In this document: positions 24,401 to 34,935 of the stretch, piece by piece
Layout of the letters: every line of letters starts with the position of its first letter
Position numbering within the stretch: position 1 is the stretch's first letter
NCBI GenBank assembly: GCA_032768795.1
Contig: CP136494.1
Span: 1,674,001 to 1,738,000 of the forward strand
Reading direction: 5' to 3'
Origin: Tremella fuciformis
Lineage: Eukaryota > Basidiomycota > Tremellomycetes > Tremellales > Tremellaceae
Length of the DNA: 64,000 nt
The notes under the pieces: generated by a model
The model's database searches: none
Told to the model about the DNA's origin: nothing
What the model saw: the letters and a program-made list of their open reading frames with translations, nothing else
Position numbers and translations under genes: made by a program

Positions 24401-27400
24401 GTTGAGGGCAAGGAGGTGCACGAGGTGTATTCGCACCATCTGGTCCTGCGACAAACCCATGATTCTAGATGTATCGGTGACAAGGTTGATGATGAGTAGA
24501 ATCAGGTCTTCCAAGACGGCTACCCGCTGCCTCGGTTGCGAGTCGTCTTCTGTCCAGATGTCTGCGCGATTCACGTCGCCCCTAAAGAAGTTGCTGAGGC
24601 CGTAACGATCGATGAGGGCCGTGATGAAGATAAGCGGATCCATATTGCACAAGCCGAATTGCAAGACGAGGAAATCTTGATCAACAGTGCAGTCTCGGAT
24701 GGCGTAGTCGCGATAGTGAATCATCTGATTTCGGAAGGCCGAGCCGTTCTTTTTCCACATGTCCGCTTTGACCTGCGCAAAGACGGCGAATTCTGCAACT
24801 GTCAGCTTCTGCACTATGCTCAGAGCTGCGGTGACTTGCTGGTGATGGGCACCTCAAGCAGAGTGAGCTTCTGGGCCACCGCATCCCCAAAGTCTATGCG
24901 GAAGATGAGAGCATCCATAAAGTCGCCGAAAGACATTGTATTGCCCTCCGAGTCCTTCATTTCTATGATTGGCGGGGCCCAGCGTAGCAGCTCGCCGAAG
25001 ATGAAATGGAGGTAGGTGTGGAATGAGAACGCTCGAATGGTAGCGACATGATTCTCGATCAACATTGCGCTGTGACCTGGGACGAGGACGTCGTTAACAT
25101 AATGCCATCTGAGAGGCAAGTACTTGTCTGGATCGAGGACCCGCGTTACGAGGGTTTGATCGCAGATGATCCTGGTCGCGACTGTCGATAGCACAGACAG
25201 CATCTCGTCTGAGGTCGCATGTTTGAAGGCGGCAGCAAACTCCCGGCAGTTCTTGGACAACTCGGTAAGAACGTTGAAGGTTCGCGGCCAGTCGACTTCG
25301 TACTCGACATGGCTGCCGAGCTCTCTCGCTTGGGTCTGCATGCCGACGAAGATGTTGGCGAGCGTAATGAAGCGATCGGTCATGGCGGGGGAATGCACAA
25401 CCGCTTGTTGCATGGCCGGATTGCGCAGCATGAGCCGAATATGCTGGAGAACAACCGAGGTTTTCTTGCCCTTGAACGACATGCTGCGGTCACCGTCGAT
25501 TCGGACAGGGACATATTCGGTCTCTGCTATTGGATCTTCCGGTCTCCATGCGGGAACGCGCAGCCGATCGTTCTCGATCTGGCCCGTGAACCACGCATAA
25601 GCCGAATCGCAGACAATGTTGAAGAGCTGCGCATGATTGGCAGCAAACACCGAGGGATCTCTGCTCGGCATAACATGCGAAGCGAGGTGGTGGATGAGGA
25701 AAGTGTCGGCATCGCGATCGTACCACATGAAGTACTCGTACAGCCGGCTGTAGTTGATCGCGAGTCGGCAAGCTAGGCGTCGGTGAGCAACGATACAAGG
25801 TGAGGGTACAATATGACTTACCCAGCTCATCGCGCGCCTCTACGCCCACATTGAATAAGCTGGTGTATATCCGCCGAAAATCAAGACGCGTCCGCCGCCA
25901 TAGCCGTACGTCAAGGTAGAAGAGCCAATCAAGACGACAGACCTGTTGCCCAGGTAGCGGGAATGCTTGACCCCAACCTAGATCCAGGAGATCCATTGCC
26001 AGAGGCGTGCCGTCAGCGACGGCGATATCGCTCATGTGCGGGATACGCGGATCCAGCATGGCTCGCATGAGCAGTCTACGGAAGACCCCGCTGTCGCCGC
26101 CTATCTCACTGTGGCACATCTGCTCGATCCAGGAGACGCAGACGGCGGCTAGTTCCTCTTTGAAGGTATCGCTGGCGAGTCGCAGAGTGACGGGGATATC
26201 GATCATTGAGAACATGGATGCGGCGTGATATGCCCGCTGTGGATTGCGAGTGACCAGCACTGTGCTACGTCCCTATCTCTCAGCTTTGAGCATGTTCTCG
26301 CAGAAGCACGGGCTCACCGTGTGTTCCAGCTGCCTCGAGTGAGCTTCTGCAACCGCAAAGTTGTACCCGGTCGCGTCCATAATCTGCCTGGTGACTTCGT
26401 ACAGGGTATGCCGTTCCGAGCTGGAGATGATGACGCTCCACGGCCCGCTTCTCCGATTCTCAGGGGGCTCTGCGGTGTGCATCATATGCTCCCGCATATC
26501 TTCGAGATTCGTTGGGAGGTGTCCCGACTCGTTGGGCAGGGGAGAATGGCAAAATGAATTGATGATGAACTCGAGGCAGAGAGATATCGTGTCGAAGACC
26601 TTTTTGAGCGCATGCCGGGATATGGCGGGGTCGTCGGTGATCCAGGTGATGGGGTGTTCGTCTGGCTGCTCGTCTGGTGCGAGTGGGGGATGGATGGCAC
26701 ATATCTGGCATCCCGGGAGCCAGATGTCGTCCGCGCCGCAATCGCACACGGTGGTGAAGCTGACAGCGGTGCCAAAGAGGATCTCGTGCCCCTCGTGGTC
26801 GGCAGCATGGAAGCACTCGGAGCACAGGACGGAGAGGGGGTTTGCCTGGCACGTCCTGGGACTCAGCGCGCCGCGCGGCAGCTCCTCGCGCGCTTGCAAA
26901 CTCACTTGCAGCTGTACGTCTTGGCGTACCGGGGCATGATTTTACCGCACCTCTTTCCCCGCGGTCGTTCCGGCTCCTTGCCTGCGAGCTTCTTGGACGC
27001 ACGCTGCTGTCTCCCCAGGGACCAATTGCACTCCACGCCGTCGATATCCACATACGCCCATTCTTCCGGTAGCGGCAGGTCCCGAGAGAAATATAGCCAG
27101 GGGTTGTTCAGGATCCCCATACTGTCATAAAGCAACTGCACGATGCGAGCCCGCACGCCGAGGGAGAACTCGCCCGAGCGGTGCGCGTGCTCCATGTTGA
27201 GCAGGTGCCACAGCTGCTTGAGGGGCTCGTCATCGGAAGGGCGCCTTGGGCGTCCAGAGGCCGAGCTGGAGCTGGCTGGAGGCCCATGTGCATTGGTGGC
27301 GGCGGCGGCGACGGCGGCGGGGCGCGCCTCTGCAGAGGAGCCGGGCTGTGGGCGGCGGGCCCATGGTTGCCGAGAAGGCTGAGGCTGGGCTGGGGGCAGC

Positions 27401-27444
27401 GGCGGCGGCGTGGCCTCGGACGAGCTGCCGTCTGAGTCGGGCAT
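21459..27444 (-). CDS. UBR1: E3 ubiquitin ligase UBR1 (N-recognin of the N-degron pathway)
   Basis: Start is placed at MPDSDGSSSEATPPP (27444), the first ATG likely to follow the transcription start; an ATG at 27579 is less likely. After a low-complexity Ala/Pro segment the UBR box zinc fold spans a 48-nt intron: CGKIMPRYAKTYSCK joined to TCQANPLSVLCSECFHAADHEGHEILF and VCDCGADDIWLPGCQIC. A ClpS-like part follows (WSVIISSSERHTLYEVTRQI), then the long helical scaffold. The RING-H2 finger is CIVCQEQV ... HMSACGHMMHDYC ... YLCPLCKSIGN. The C-terminal UBLC region has CEVCQMKPSFPAVCMFCGKLVC and FVDIRRWHILYLYAGSGSFG, and the stop is at 21459-21461. UBR1 binds basic and bulky N-terminal residues and polyubiquitinates the substrate with an E2 of the Rad6 type. 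The protein is about 1,900 residues, normal for the family. Confidence 0.95.
27294..27330. repeat. UBR1: GGC/GCC-rich microsatellite inside UBR1 exon 1
   Basis: A run of ggc and gcg triplets encodes an Ala stretch (AVAAAA) in the disordered N-terminus of UBR1. Its length could vary between strains. Confidence 0.8.
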
Positions 27445-27722
27445 CGTGCCGCGCAGCTGGAGCTCGGCTCTGATCGACAGAGCACGAAGATGTATATGAG
27501 AGGGGAGGGAAAGAAGCCAGAGATGTTGCGTTACATGCCATGTCTGATCTGGTCGGCGGCGCGGGGTAGGCTTGGCCAAGCGAGACGTCGCGACACGTCA
27601 TGCTGAACCACGTGGCTATCAATCTCGGCCCAGCATCACCAGCGTCGTGCCAGCCGGGGCATGCTATAGAGCGCGACGTGAATGCATACTGTACTCGTAC
27701 ATATTTGGTTCTTTTGGGCAGC
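27445..27722. promoter_or_regulatory. Divergent promoter, UBR1 / TRS33
   Basis: Only 278 bp separate the two start codons. No TATA box is evident. Confidence 0.5.
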
Positions 27723-28825
27723 ATGTCCTCGCGCCCATCCTCGTCCGCCGCTCATCCTCCGGCTGTGACGCCGACAGTCCCGCCTGCCATACACCAAATG
27801 GCGAACCCCCCTCCCGACCTGATAGACGCGCACTTACCGATGTACCTCTTACCCGGGGTTTTGGACCTCTTGCGCGAGTCGACGGTGCACTCTGTGCGCA
27901 AGCGCCGGAGAGCCGAGCGGGCGCTGGCGGAAGAAGGGGTGCTGCAGATGAGTATGGCCCGGCTCGGGATAGCGAACGGCAAAGGCAAGGGGCGGGCAGA
28001 CCCGCAGGTGGACGACCAAGTGGGAAGACAAGGAGAGGGCGAGGCGGACGAGGTGGTCGAGGAGGAATTGGCGAAGAAGGTGGAGAGGATGGGTCTCATG
28101 GTGGGAGGGTACGTGGCCGAAAAGTGAGCCCCTCCCTCCTCCTCGTCCGGCCCCTCACGGGCCACTGTTACACAGCGTCAGCCGAGCTCAATGGCAGATT
28201 GACACTGGCCCGACCGCCGCTGGCAACGCAATTGGACATAATCAAATTCATCTGCAAGGAGCTCTTCCTGTATGTCTACTCGAAACAGATCGATAATCTA
28301 CGCACGAATCATCGGGCAAGTCTCGTTCTCGTTTTGGTCGACGTGGATGCTGATAGACAGGGAGTGTTCGTACTACAGTCGCACGCATTTCCGCCACTCA
28401 CCTCGCTATCATCCTACAAGGGTGTTGCTCATGACCAAGCCGTTGCCCGGCTCGTCCGTCCTCGCGCCTTCAGTAAGCTCTTGACGAACTTACACACAGC
28501 ACCTTCTCTTCCCTCAGGCGCTCATACAGGGTGCACTCGCCCGTCTCGGTCTGCCAGCCTATGTTGTCGCGGAATCAGCGGGCTTGCCGCAATGTGAGTC
28601 CTCTTGACCGACTTTTCGGCGACACTGCTCACTGCCACAGGCACATTCCAAATACGCACCGTCAAGTCCACCCAAACTCCCTCCACGCCTGTGCCCGCGG
28701 GCACAGCCACCACTTCGCCCGCGCCACAGGGAGCATCCGCCGCACAGGCAGGTCAAAGAGTATCGGCCGGCCCGCCAGCAAGCACAGGTCTTGGTATTGC
28801 AGGAGCACCGACATCCGCACGTTGA
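27723..28825 (+). CDS. TRS33: TRAPP complex subunit Trs33 (TRAPPC6)
   Basis: Five exons join in phase: 27723-28123, 28198-28315, 28361-28453, 28500-28593 and 28641-28825, giving 296 residues. After a Pro-rich leader the protein reads LIDAHLPMYLLPGVLDLLRE, a low-complexity insert, and KKVERMGLMVGGYVAEK. Then come the diagnostic TRAPPC6 segments TQLDIIKFICKELFLYVYSKQIDNLRTNHRGVFVLQ (split here by a GC-AG intron), LHLLFPQALIQGALARLGLPA, and CTFQIRTVKS. A Ser/Thr/Pro/Ala-rich tail follows. Trs33 pairs with Bet3 in TRAPP, the tethering factor and Rab GEF that acts in ER-Golgi and Golgi traffic. The family core is about 160-200 residues; the extra length is disordered leader, insert and tail. The 28454-28499 intron has a weak donor (gtccgt), chosen because it restores the conserved FPQALI segment. 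Confidence 0.92.
28316..28360 (+). other. TRS33: GC-AG intron in TRS33, 45 nt and in frame
   Basis: The donor reads CGG|gcaagt and the acceptor gatagacag|GGA. Removing it joins NLRTNHR to GVFVLQ, the conserved TRAPPC6 string. It has no stop, so retention would add 15 residues. Confidence 0.88.
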
Positions 28826-29134
28826 GATCCGCGTTGAAGGTGCCGATTCAAGGTACTCGTACAGCTGCATCTCATCTGCGCGTCATGCCGACGACTTCTA
28901 CCCTTATGGTTTATATGCATCTTGCCTTCTTTTGACCTCGTTGCCCTAGCCCTTGTCGCCCTATCGTACACCCTGCGCCGGTAATATATTGTACATCCAA
29001 GTCGTGATTATGGAAAGCCTTGATAGTGGTAGAAGTGCGAGGGAATAAATCGGATGAACAATTGAACTGCGGAACTGTACTCGATCAGGCGTCTCGTGGT
29101 CGTATACCGCCATCAAAGTGGGCCATGCCATTAA
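28826..29134. other. Convergent 3' region, TRS33 / PSP1-like
   Basis: AT-richer spacer holding the 3' ends of both genes; no coding signal is seen. Confidence 0.5.
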
Positions 29135-31771
29135 TTACGCGGGTCTGCGTCTCAGCGTTGGACCCCGAGTGATTCGCTTGGACTGACCATCCTTTGGCAA
29201 CATCGACATCCAAATCCTAGACTTGAAAATCCTGAAACACTCCTTTGTAAGCTCACGAAAATCGACCCGCCTGTCGGCTTTGAAGTAGAAGGTGAGCTTG
29301 CGACGATCCCTATTGCTCGTCAGCGCAGAGCTCGACGGGCTCGAGCTCGGACACTCACCATTGGTATTCGGCATCGACGATCTGCATTGGCAGCTGCCGT
29401 TGCGCCACCTTCTCCCTGCAAAGCATGAGGGCCTCGTATTCGTCTTTGAGCTTGTCCATCATTCGTCTAACAGCGTCAGCATTCAGCCCAGCTTCGAACA
29501 AAACACTCACGCTTGCTCTTCTGGTCCTTGAGAACTCTTCGCAAAGATGCGCTTCGGCATGATCTCCCTGGCCAGGGGTCCACGAGTGGGCCCGCCGCTC
29601 AGTTCCACCTGACTGCTGGTGCCGGCACCCGCCAGGAGCGTGTTGAGATCTGCATCTGCCAGTCCGCCCATTATGGCGTTCTCTCCCGAGCCAGAAGGTC
29701 TCGCCCGATGCCTCGGAGTCATGTGCTGTATGGCGGCGGCGGCAGCTTGAGCTTGTGCCATCCCAGGAGGCTGATGCTGAGAGGCGCCGGACAACAACGC
29801 GGCCGTTGCTTGTTGCTCCTGCCAATCGCGAATGTCCACTGGGGTCAACTGGTCGTACACAACAGTGCCCAGATCGCTGCCTCGATCCGCCTCAACGACC
29901 ACTCGATCCCCATTGGAGATCAACAGGGTCGGATCCGGGCAATAGTAGACATCTCTCCTCCCAGCTTTGAACGCGACGATGTAGAGCGGGGTGGTGGGCG
30001 GAATGGTCGTGAGGGGAATGCCCTTGCCGAGATCCGACAATGAAAGAGATGAGAAATTGGGTGATCCAGGTTGAGTAGGCGAGCCGGGGGTCGGGTAGTA
30101 TCCCTGCGGGGGGCCAGGTGGTGGCATAGGCGGGTACGAGGGTACCGGGCGGGGATTGTAGAAACCGTATGATGGTCTGTAAGCCGATATGTTGACGGGC
30201 GAAGTGGGCACAAAGTTCATGCCACCGCGCATGGCCTGAGCAGGTGGCAGACCGCCGTAAGGTTGCGGAGGCGCAAAGAGGCGAGGGTCGGCCGGGCCAC
30301 CGATAGCCCCAGGCATGGGTCGCGGTGGCATTCCACCGACGGCGCCTACAGATGGCATGTCACGCCCACGATCCGGAGTGGGACCAATTCCAAAGATGCC
30401 GGGGTTGTGAGCGCCTCTGCCCATATTGCCAGGAATGGATGTTGGATTCGGGTTGGCGTCAAAGCTGAACCTGGACCTCTCGCTGCTGTTCTTGCTGCCG
30501 CCAGAGGGGGCACGATCACCGCTCGGCCCAATAGATTCACCACGACCTCTTGCAGCGCCAAAGGGACGGAACTCGAATGGTTGAGATTGAGGAGCGAGCG
30601 CGGACTGGGGCAGACTTGAGGCAAGGGGCGAACGACCGGCTTCGATCTCGATCCCGCGCTTGCGGCTCTGGTCAATCTCGAGAGACAGCGCATTGCCAAG
30701 GCGCTCGGGAAGGAGATCTTCGTCGGAGAGACCCAGAGGTCCGAGACCGCGACCTGGGTTGTTGATATGCGTCATGCCCTCAAAGCCAAACTCTCTCCGG
30801 CCTCCAGGCCCTCCCACAACGGAGACGCTATGCCGCCTGCTGGATGACCCAGATTTCCCTCCACTCGGATCGAAGCCGACGACGGTCGAGTAGGCCGGCT
30901 GTAGGGCTCTGGCCACCGAGTTGGAGAGATTAGAGGTGTTGGGCGCGGAACCATAATTGGACTTTTGGCCAGGATTACCGAATGTCTCCTGGGTGAAGCG
31001 CTTCTGCGGTAGAGTGCGGGGTTGAGATTCCCTCGAGAGTGAGGAGAGGTGACGGGCAAAGGGAGACATGTTGGAGAGACCTTCCGGGGAGATGTCGTAG
31101 CTGCGGGGGAACGAGCCGGTGTTCTCGAGGGTCGAGAGGGGCATCATGAATCCGCGCTCGGTGGCGGTGGGACGCACACCGGTGGCGAGCGACTGTGAGC
31201 GGGACCGAGAGACATTTTCCGAGGCTTTCGGGGGCGAATGGGGATGCGGGCGCTGTGGCGAGTTGCTGGCTGAGCTGGTGGGGGAGAACGTCGGATACGG
31301 CGAGGTGGATCGTGAGCGCGAGGTGGGGATCTCTTCGGTGTGCGAGGAGAGTGTGCGTAGAATGGTCGAATGCTACAGGTCAGCATTGGCATGTCACGCG
31401 ATGAGTGAAGGGCTTACGCTGAAATCTCTCCCGTCGGCGACGCTGAAACTGTTGGCGCGGGTCTGCGTGCCAGGCGCCGAATGCGCCGCCAGCGCACTGC
31501 CAAACCGCCCAGGTGTTCTGCTCCCACCGATCACCCCATACTCATTGCCATTCATCCCTGGACTGCCACGCCCGGAGCCGGGGTTGGAAGACGGGGGGAG
31601 GCGCTCGCCGGCTGGCTGTGACGCCGCGCGAGCCTTGTAAGTCGTCTGCAGCGTCGCGGCGCGGGCAGGGGTGGGTCGTATGGCCGAGCTGGGCGGTTGC
31701 AGGGGGGAAGGTATAGGTGCTGTAGCTGGCGAGGCCTCGCGCCTGTGGACAGGCGGGGCGATACCGTTCAT
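29135..31771 (-). CDS. PSP1: PSP1 C-terminal domain protein
   Basis: The start MNGIAPPVHRREASP (31771) opens a long disordered N-terminal region rich in Ser, Pro, Gly and Arg, with an intron near 31375-31430. Near the C-terminus is the PSP1 domain: LYIVAFKAGRRDVYYCPDP, NGDRVVVEADRGSDLGTVVYDQL, then PKRIFAKSSQGPEEQ. After two short introns follow ALMDKLKDEYEALMLCREKV, LPMQIVDAEYQW, DRRKLTFYFKADRRVDFREL and RIFKSRIWMSML. The stop is at 29135. In yeast PSP1 was found as a high-copy suppressor of DNA polymerase alpha mutants, and the domain is shared with bacterial YaaT/RicT proteins; the fungal biochemical role is unclear. Arg/Gly/Pro-rich flanks would suit an RNA-associated protein, which is inference. 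Domain call is strong; orthology to yeast PSP1 is likely but unproven. Confidence 0.88.
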
Positions 31772-32570
31772 GGCGATGGGCCGGGGTATGAGGATGCGAT
31801 CCGCCCGCGGATGCGCGAGAGACGAGGATCGTTAGACCAGTGGCCACTTCAGTGTAGGAGCGGTGTACAGGTGCTGGCGGCGTGGGGCGCAGGGAGGCAG
31901 GAACGATGCGATGAGAGACGCGGATGCGGAGGCAGAGATGGAGGCAAGGGAGGGGTGGTGACTAGTATGTGATTGCTGGCCGGTGGTTGGACGCCGGTGA
32001 TGACGAGGTGATTGATCTATACACCCTTCAGCCAGAGTCTGGTGGCGGGATGGTCTATGAATCTATGAGAGGGAGGGAAGGGGGAAGTGGGTGGCTGTTG
32101 TGGTGGCGACGGCGGCAGAGAGGATGAAGATCAGAGCATGATGTAGAGCAGACGGCGGGGATATGGGTCTGTTCTGCCGGAGCGAGGGAGGGAGAGGGGC
32201 AAGGGGTGCGGGGCCAAAAAGGTGCGACGCCCCTCCCTGGACCGTTTCCCCCATCCACAGCCGCCTGTCGGTTATTCCATGCTCCGATCCGCCACGTCAC
32301 ATCTCTTTGTATGACAGGCACACCGTCCACGCCGAGGGATGTATGCTGTATCTACATGGCATCCGATCAGACTGGGAGCAAAACATCTACTCTGTATTTC
32401 ACTGGGGAATAGCCGCCTCGTGATTCGCATCATGAGCACGACCAGCTCGCCCTCGTTGTCGTGCGGCATCAGATTACACTATGAGATGGGGTGATCAAAT
32501 TTGGGTCCAGGCTTGGGTGGTCCAGGGGCAGTACCGTGTGCGGCTGCAAGATCAGCGCTACACATATTGC
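31772..32570. other. Intergenic: PSP1-like promoter and OSBP 3' region
   Basis: About 800 bp. From 31860 to 32240 the + strand is strongly purine-rich (gagg/gggaag runs), that is pyrimidine-rich on the strand of the PSP1-like gene, as expected for its promoter and leader. Nothing convincingly coding is seen. Confidence 0.5.
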
Positions 32571-34407
32571 CTACGAAACAGGCGCACGTGGGGAAGCGAC
32601 GCTGAGGGTCGAGGTCGAGGACGAGGCGCTGACGGCCGACGCGGGAGGTTTAAGCCCGCCAGAGAGACTGGAAACAGCGATGGGGCTGCGATTGGATGTT
32701 GTGGTTTGGGAACGTCGATGGGAAGGTGCGCCAGGCCCGGGGATGATGTGATCGCGACTGGGTGACTTGTCGCCAAAGATCCACTTGCGGACTGCACTCT
32801 CCATCTCTACTGGATCTTTGGGCAATCTTGATGTCAGCTCGACCCGGATGCGCACAATGATGGCTCACTTGTCCACGCCAATTTTGGGCATCCACTTGTC
32901 ACCTTCGACCTGGACAAAGAATCTCGGCGGTGGTAGCCCTTCTCCTGCCGCTTCTCTCTTTCGTGCCTTTTCTCTTTGCCTCTCCTCCACCTCGTTCTTG
33001 GCAGCAGTGGCGCCGTGCATGTCGCTCCGGTCGATGGCATCGGTGAGCTTTGACCATAGTCTGGGGCCATTAGCTTGACAGCGGACCGAGCATTCGGTAG
33101 ACCGACCTCCTCGACTCGTTATCCTCCTGCTCCTCCTCGGGCAAGATGGCCTTTGGTGCGTGCTTTACAGTCCCAGCATCAAAGACCACTTCCTTCTTCC
33201 CCGTCTTCTTGTCGCAGTACTCGATCGAGGTGTTCCAGTGTCCAGTGAGATCGCCAACGGCGCCACTTGGTCCTTTGACCGAGCCGGCAATGACATTGTA
33301 GCCTCCTGAGATCCATCCCTAGCCATCAGCCCGGTATTTGACCCCTGGAAATCAAGCTCGCCTTGGTCTTAAAGTCCACATCGGACCTGTACCCAGTGCG
33401 CTCATTGATGATGCTCGACACGTCTCCCAGCTCCAAAATCATCTTGCCAAACAGGATTCCTCGGGCATATGTGTTAGGCATCTGCGGATGAGGATCACTC
33501 AAAGGCCCGGGAAGGAGACTCACAGTGATGACATAGTCGCCGTCGCCGGGCTGATCGAGCAGACGTATCCGATCTTCTCCCTCCATGATGGTCGCAGCGG
33601 AATTGCCCAAGAACTTTGACTTTGGCTTGAGTTCGCCGGTGATGAGGAGACGGTTTTTGGGGCTGACGTAGAAGAACGCAGAGACGGGCTGTGCGTCAGT
33701 CAAGAGAGAAGCATAGAACGAGAGACACGCACGGGGTGGTGCGATACCTGCTCGGCGACGTAGAAGCCTTCCGTGCCGTCTTCGTAGAAATAGTTGCAGC
33801 GGAAGAACTCGCCAAGCACAGGGTTGTAAGGCTTCTTGACGCTGCTGGTGAGCCTCGCATGCCCAGGAGAAGTCGTTGACCCACCCTTTCGGCTTGATGT
33901 GCCATCCCGAGAGGTAGAACGTCATCACCGCCAAGAAACGCTCTTTGGGATCTTGCTCTTGACCAGTGCTGCGGATCAGCGGTGCCCTATACTTTGCATA
34001 GCTCCGGGAGAAGGGGAAAAGGGGGGGGGGGGGGGGGGGAGGGGGGAGGACACCCACCCGAAGATGAGCTCGGGGTGAGAGAAAAAGTCTGTGATGCGCT
34101 CCAGCAGGCTTCGAGGCTCGAGCACAAACGTCGGGAGGGCAATCTTGGAGAGGTCCATCCCGGGGCGCACTGGGCGTCAGCCTCGCCTGGGTGGAGCTGC
34201 TGCCGCAGTCTCGTGATCGGGCGAGGAATGGCGTGACGCACGTTGCGATATGATGGTCATGAGCACATTGCCCTCCTCTTTATCCAGCGTCGACGTGTCG
34301 TCCGGATTGCCCTCCGGGGCCTTGTTGCCGCCCGTCGAGGCGTCCGACTCGCGCCTCGACTTGCCCTTGAGCGTCAGAGACTCCATCGAGCCCGAAAGGA
34401 GGCCCAT
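32571..34407 (-). CDS. Oxysterol-binding protein-related lipid transfer protein (Osh family, short form)
   Basis: The first usable ATG is at 34407 ([16 protein letters not shown]); an acceptor site 33 nt upstream suggests an intron in the 5' UTR. The protein lacks a PH domain, so it is a short Osh type. Visible ORD motifs are [70 protein letters not shown] and [16 protein letters not shown], the family fingerprint, whose HHPP is split by an intron. [19 protein letters not shown] and [18 protein letters not shown] follow. A later part reads [24 protein letters not shown] and then LWSKLTDAI ... [16 protein letters not shown]. Osh proteins exchange sterol or phosphatidylserine for PI4P at membrane contacts; the lipid used here cannot be told. 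The last exon (32571-32860) is Ser-rich and its acceptor is uncertain. Confidence 0.9.
34021..34039. repeat. G19 homopolymer (C19 on the gene strand) in an OSBP intron
   Basis: Nineteen consecutive G on the + strand, followed by further G runs to about 34048. On the coding (minus) strand this is a C-tract lying in the intron between HPELIF and the YRAPLIRS exon, upstream of its acceptor. Confidence 0.95.
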
Positions 34408-34935
34408 GGTGGTCTTCACTCGGTCGAGGAGGGGTTTGGCGGAACTGTGAGAAGGGTGATGAGTGTGCCAAGATTAATCGATATCGATAGGAAGAGACGG
34501 GGCGGCGGGTTGGAAGCGACGTCGACCAGTCCGTCGGCCTGGATTGATTCGAGGCCGAGCTCGTCCGATCAGCGTCGGCGCGGCGGCGCAATGGTCGGCG
34601 GCGGGAGGGACGGACGGCGCGGGGTGTTGGGTGATCTATGTATCGCTGGACTTCATACGGTCGGGTCGACACGGAATGCTCGTTGAATGGCTGAGAAGAG
34701 GGACAGATGCAAATTGCGGTGACGAGTCTAGAGGGTGGTGACCTGACCGAGATGACGCGCTGCGGCCGGCCGGCTTTCTTTCCCTTTTGGCCTTGCATAT
34801 AGCCCATTCCACAAACTTAGACCCCGGGACCTGTCAAGCCTCGGCGGCCATACAGCCCGAGCAGTACTCGTGTACCGCTGTACAACATGCATGCAAAAGC
34901 AACTCCCCATACACTTACTCGTGGCTCTATGCATT
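34408..34935. promoter_or_regulatory. OSBP promoter and 5' UTR; VIP1 3' region
   Basis: Both neighbours run leftwards. A ttctcacag acceptor just upstream of the OSBP ATG indicates a spliced 5' leader. A tiny upstream reading frame (ATG near 34656, seven codons) lies on the gene strand. Confidence 0.5.

Noticed and set aside
27572..28597. A 341-codon + frame through TRS33
   Set aside because: It reads through the GC-AG intron and switches between real exons and out-of-frame sequence; the spliced model matches the TRAPPC6 family far better.
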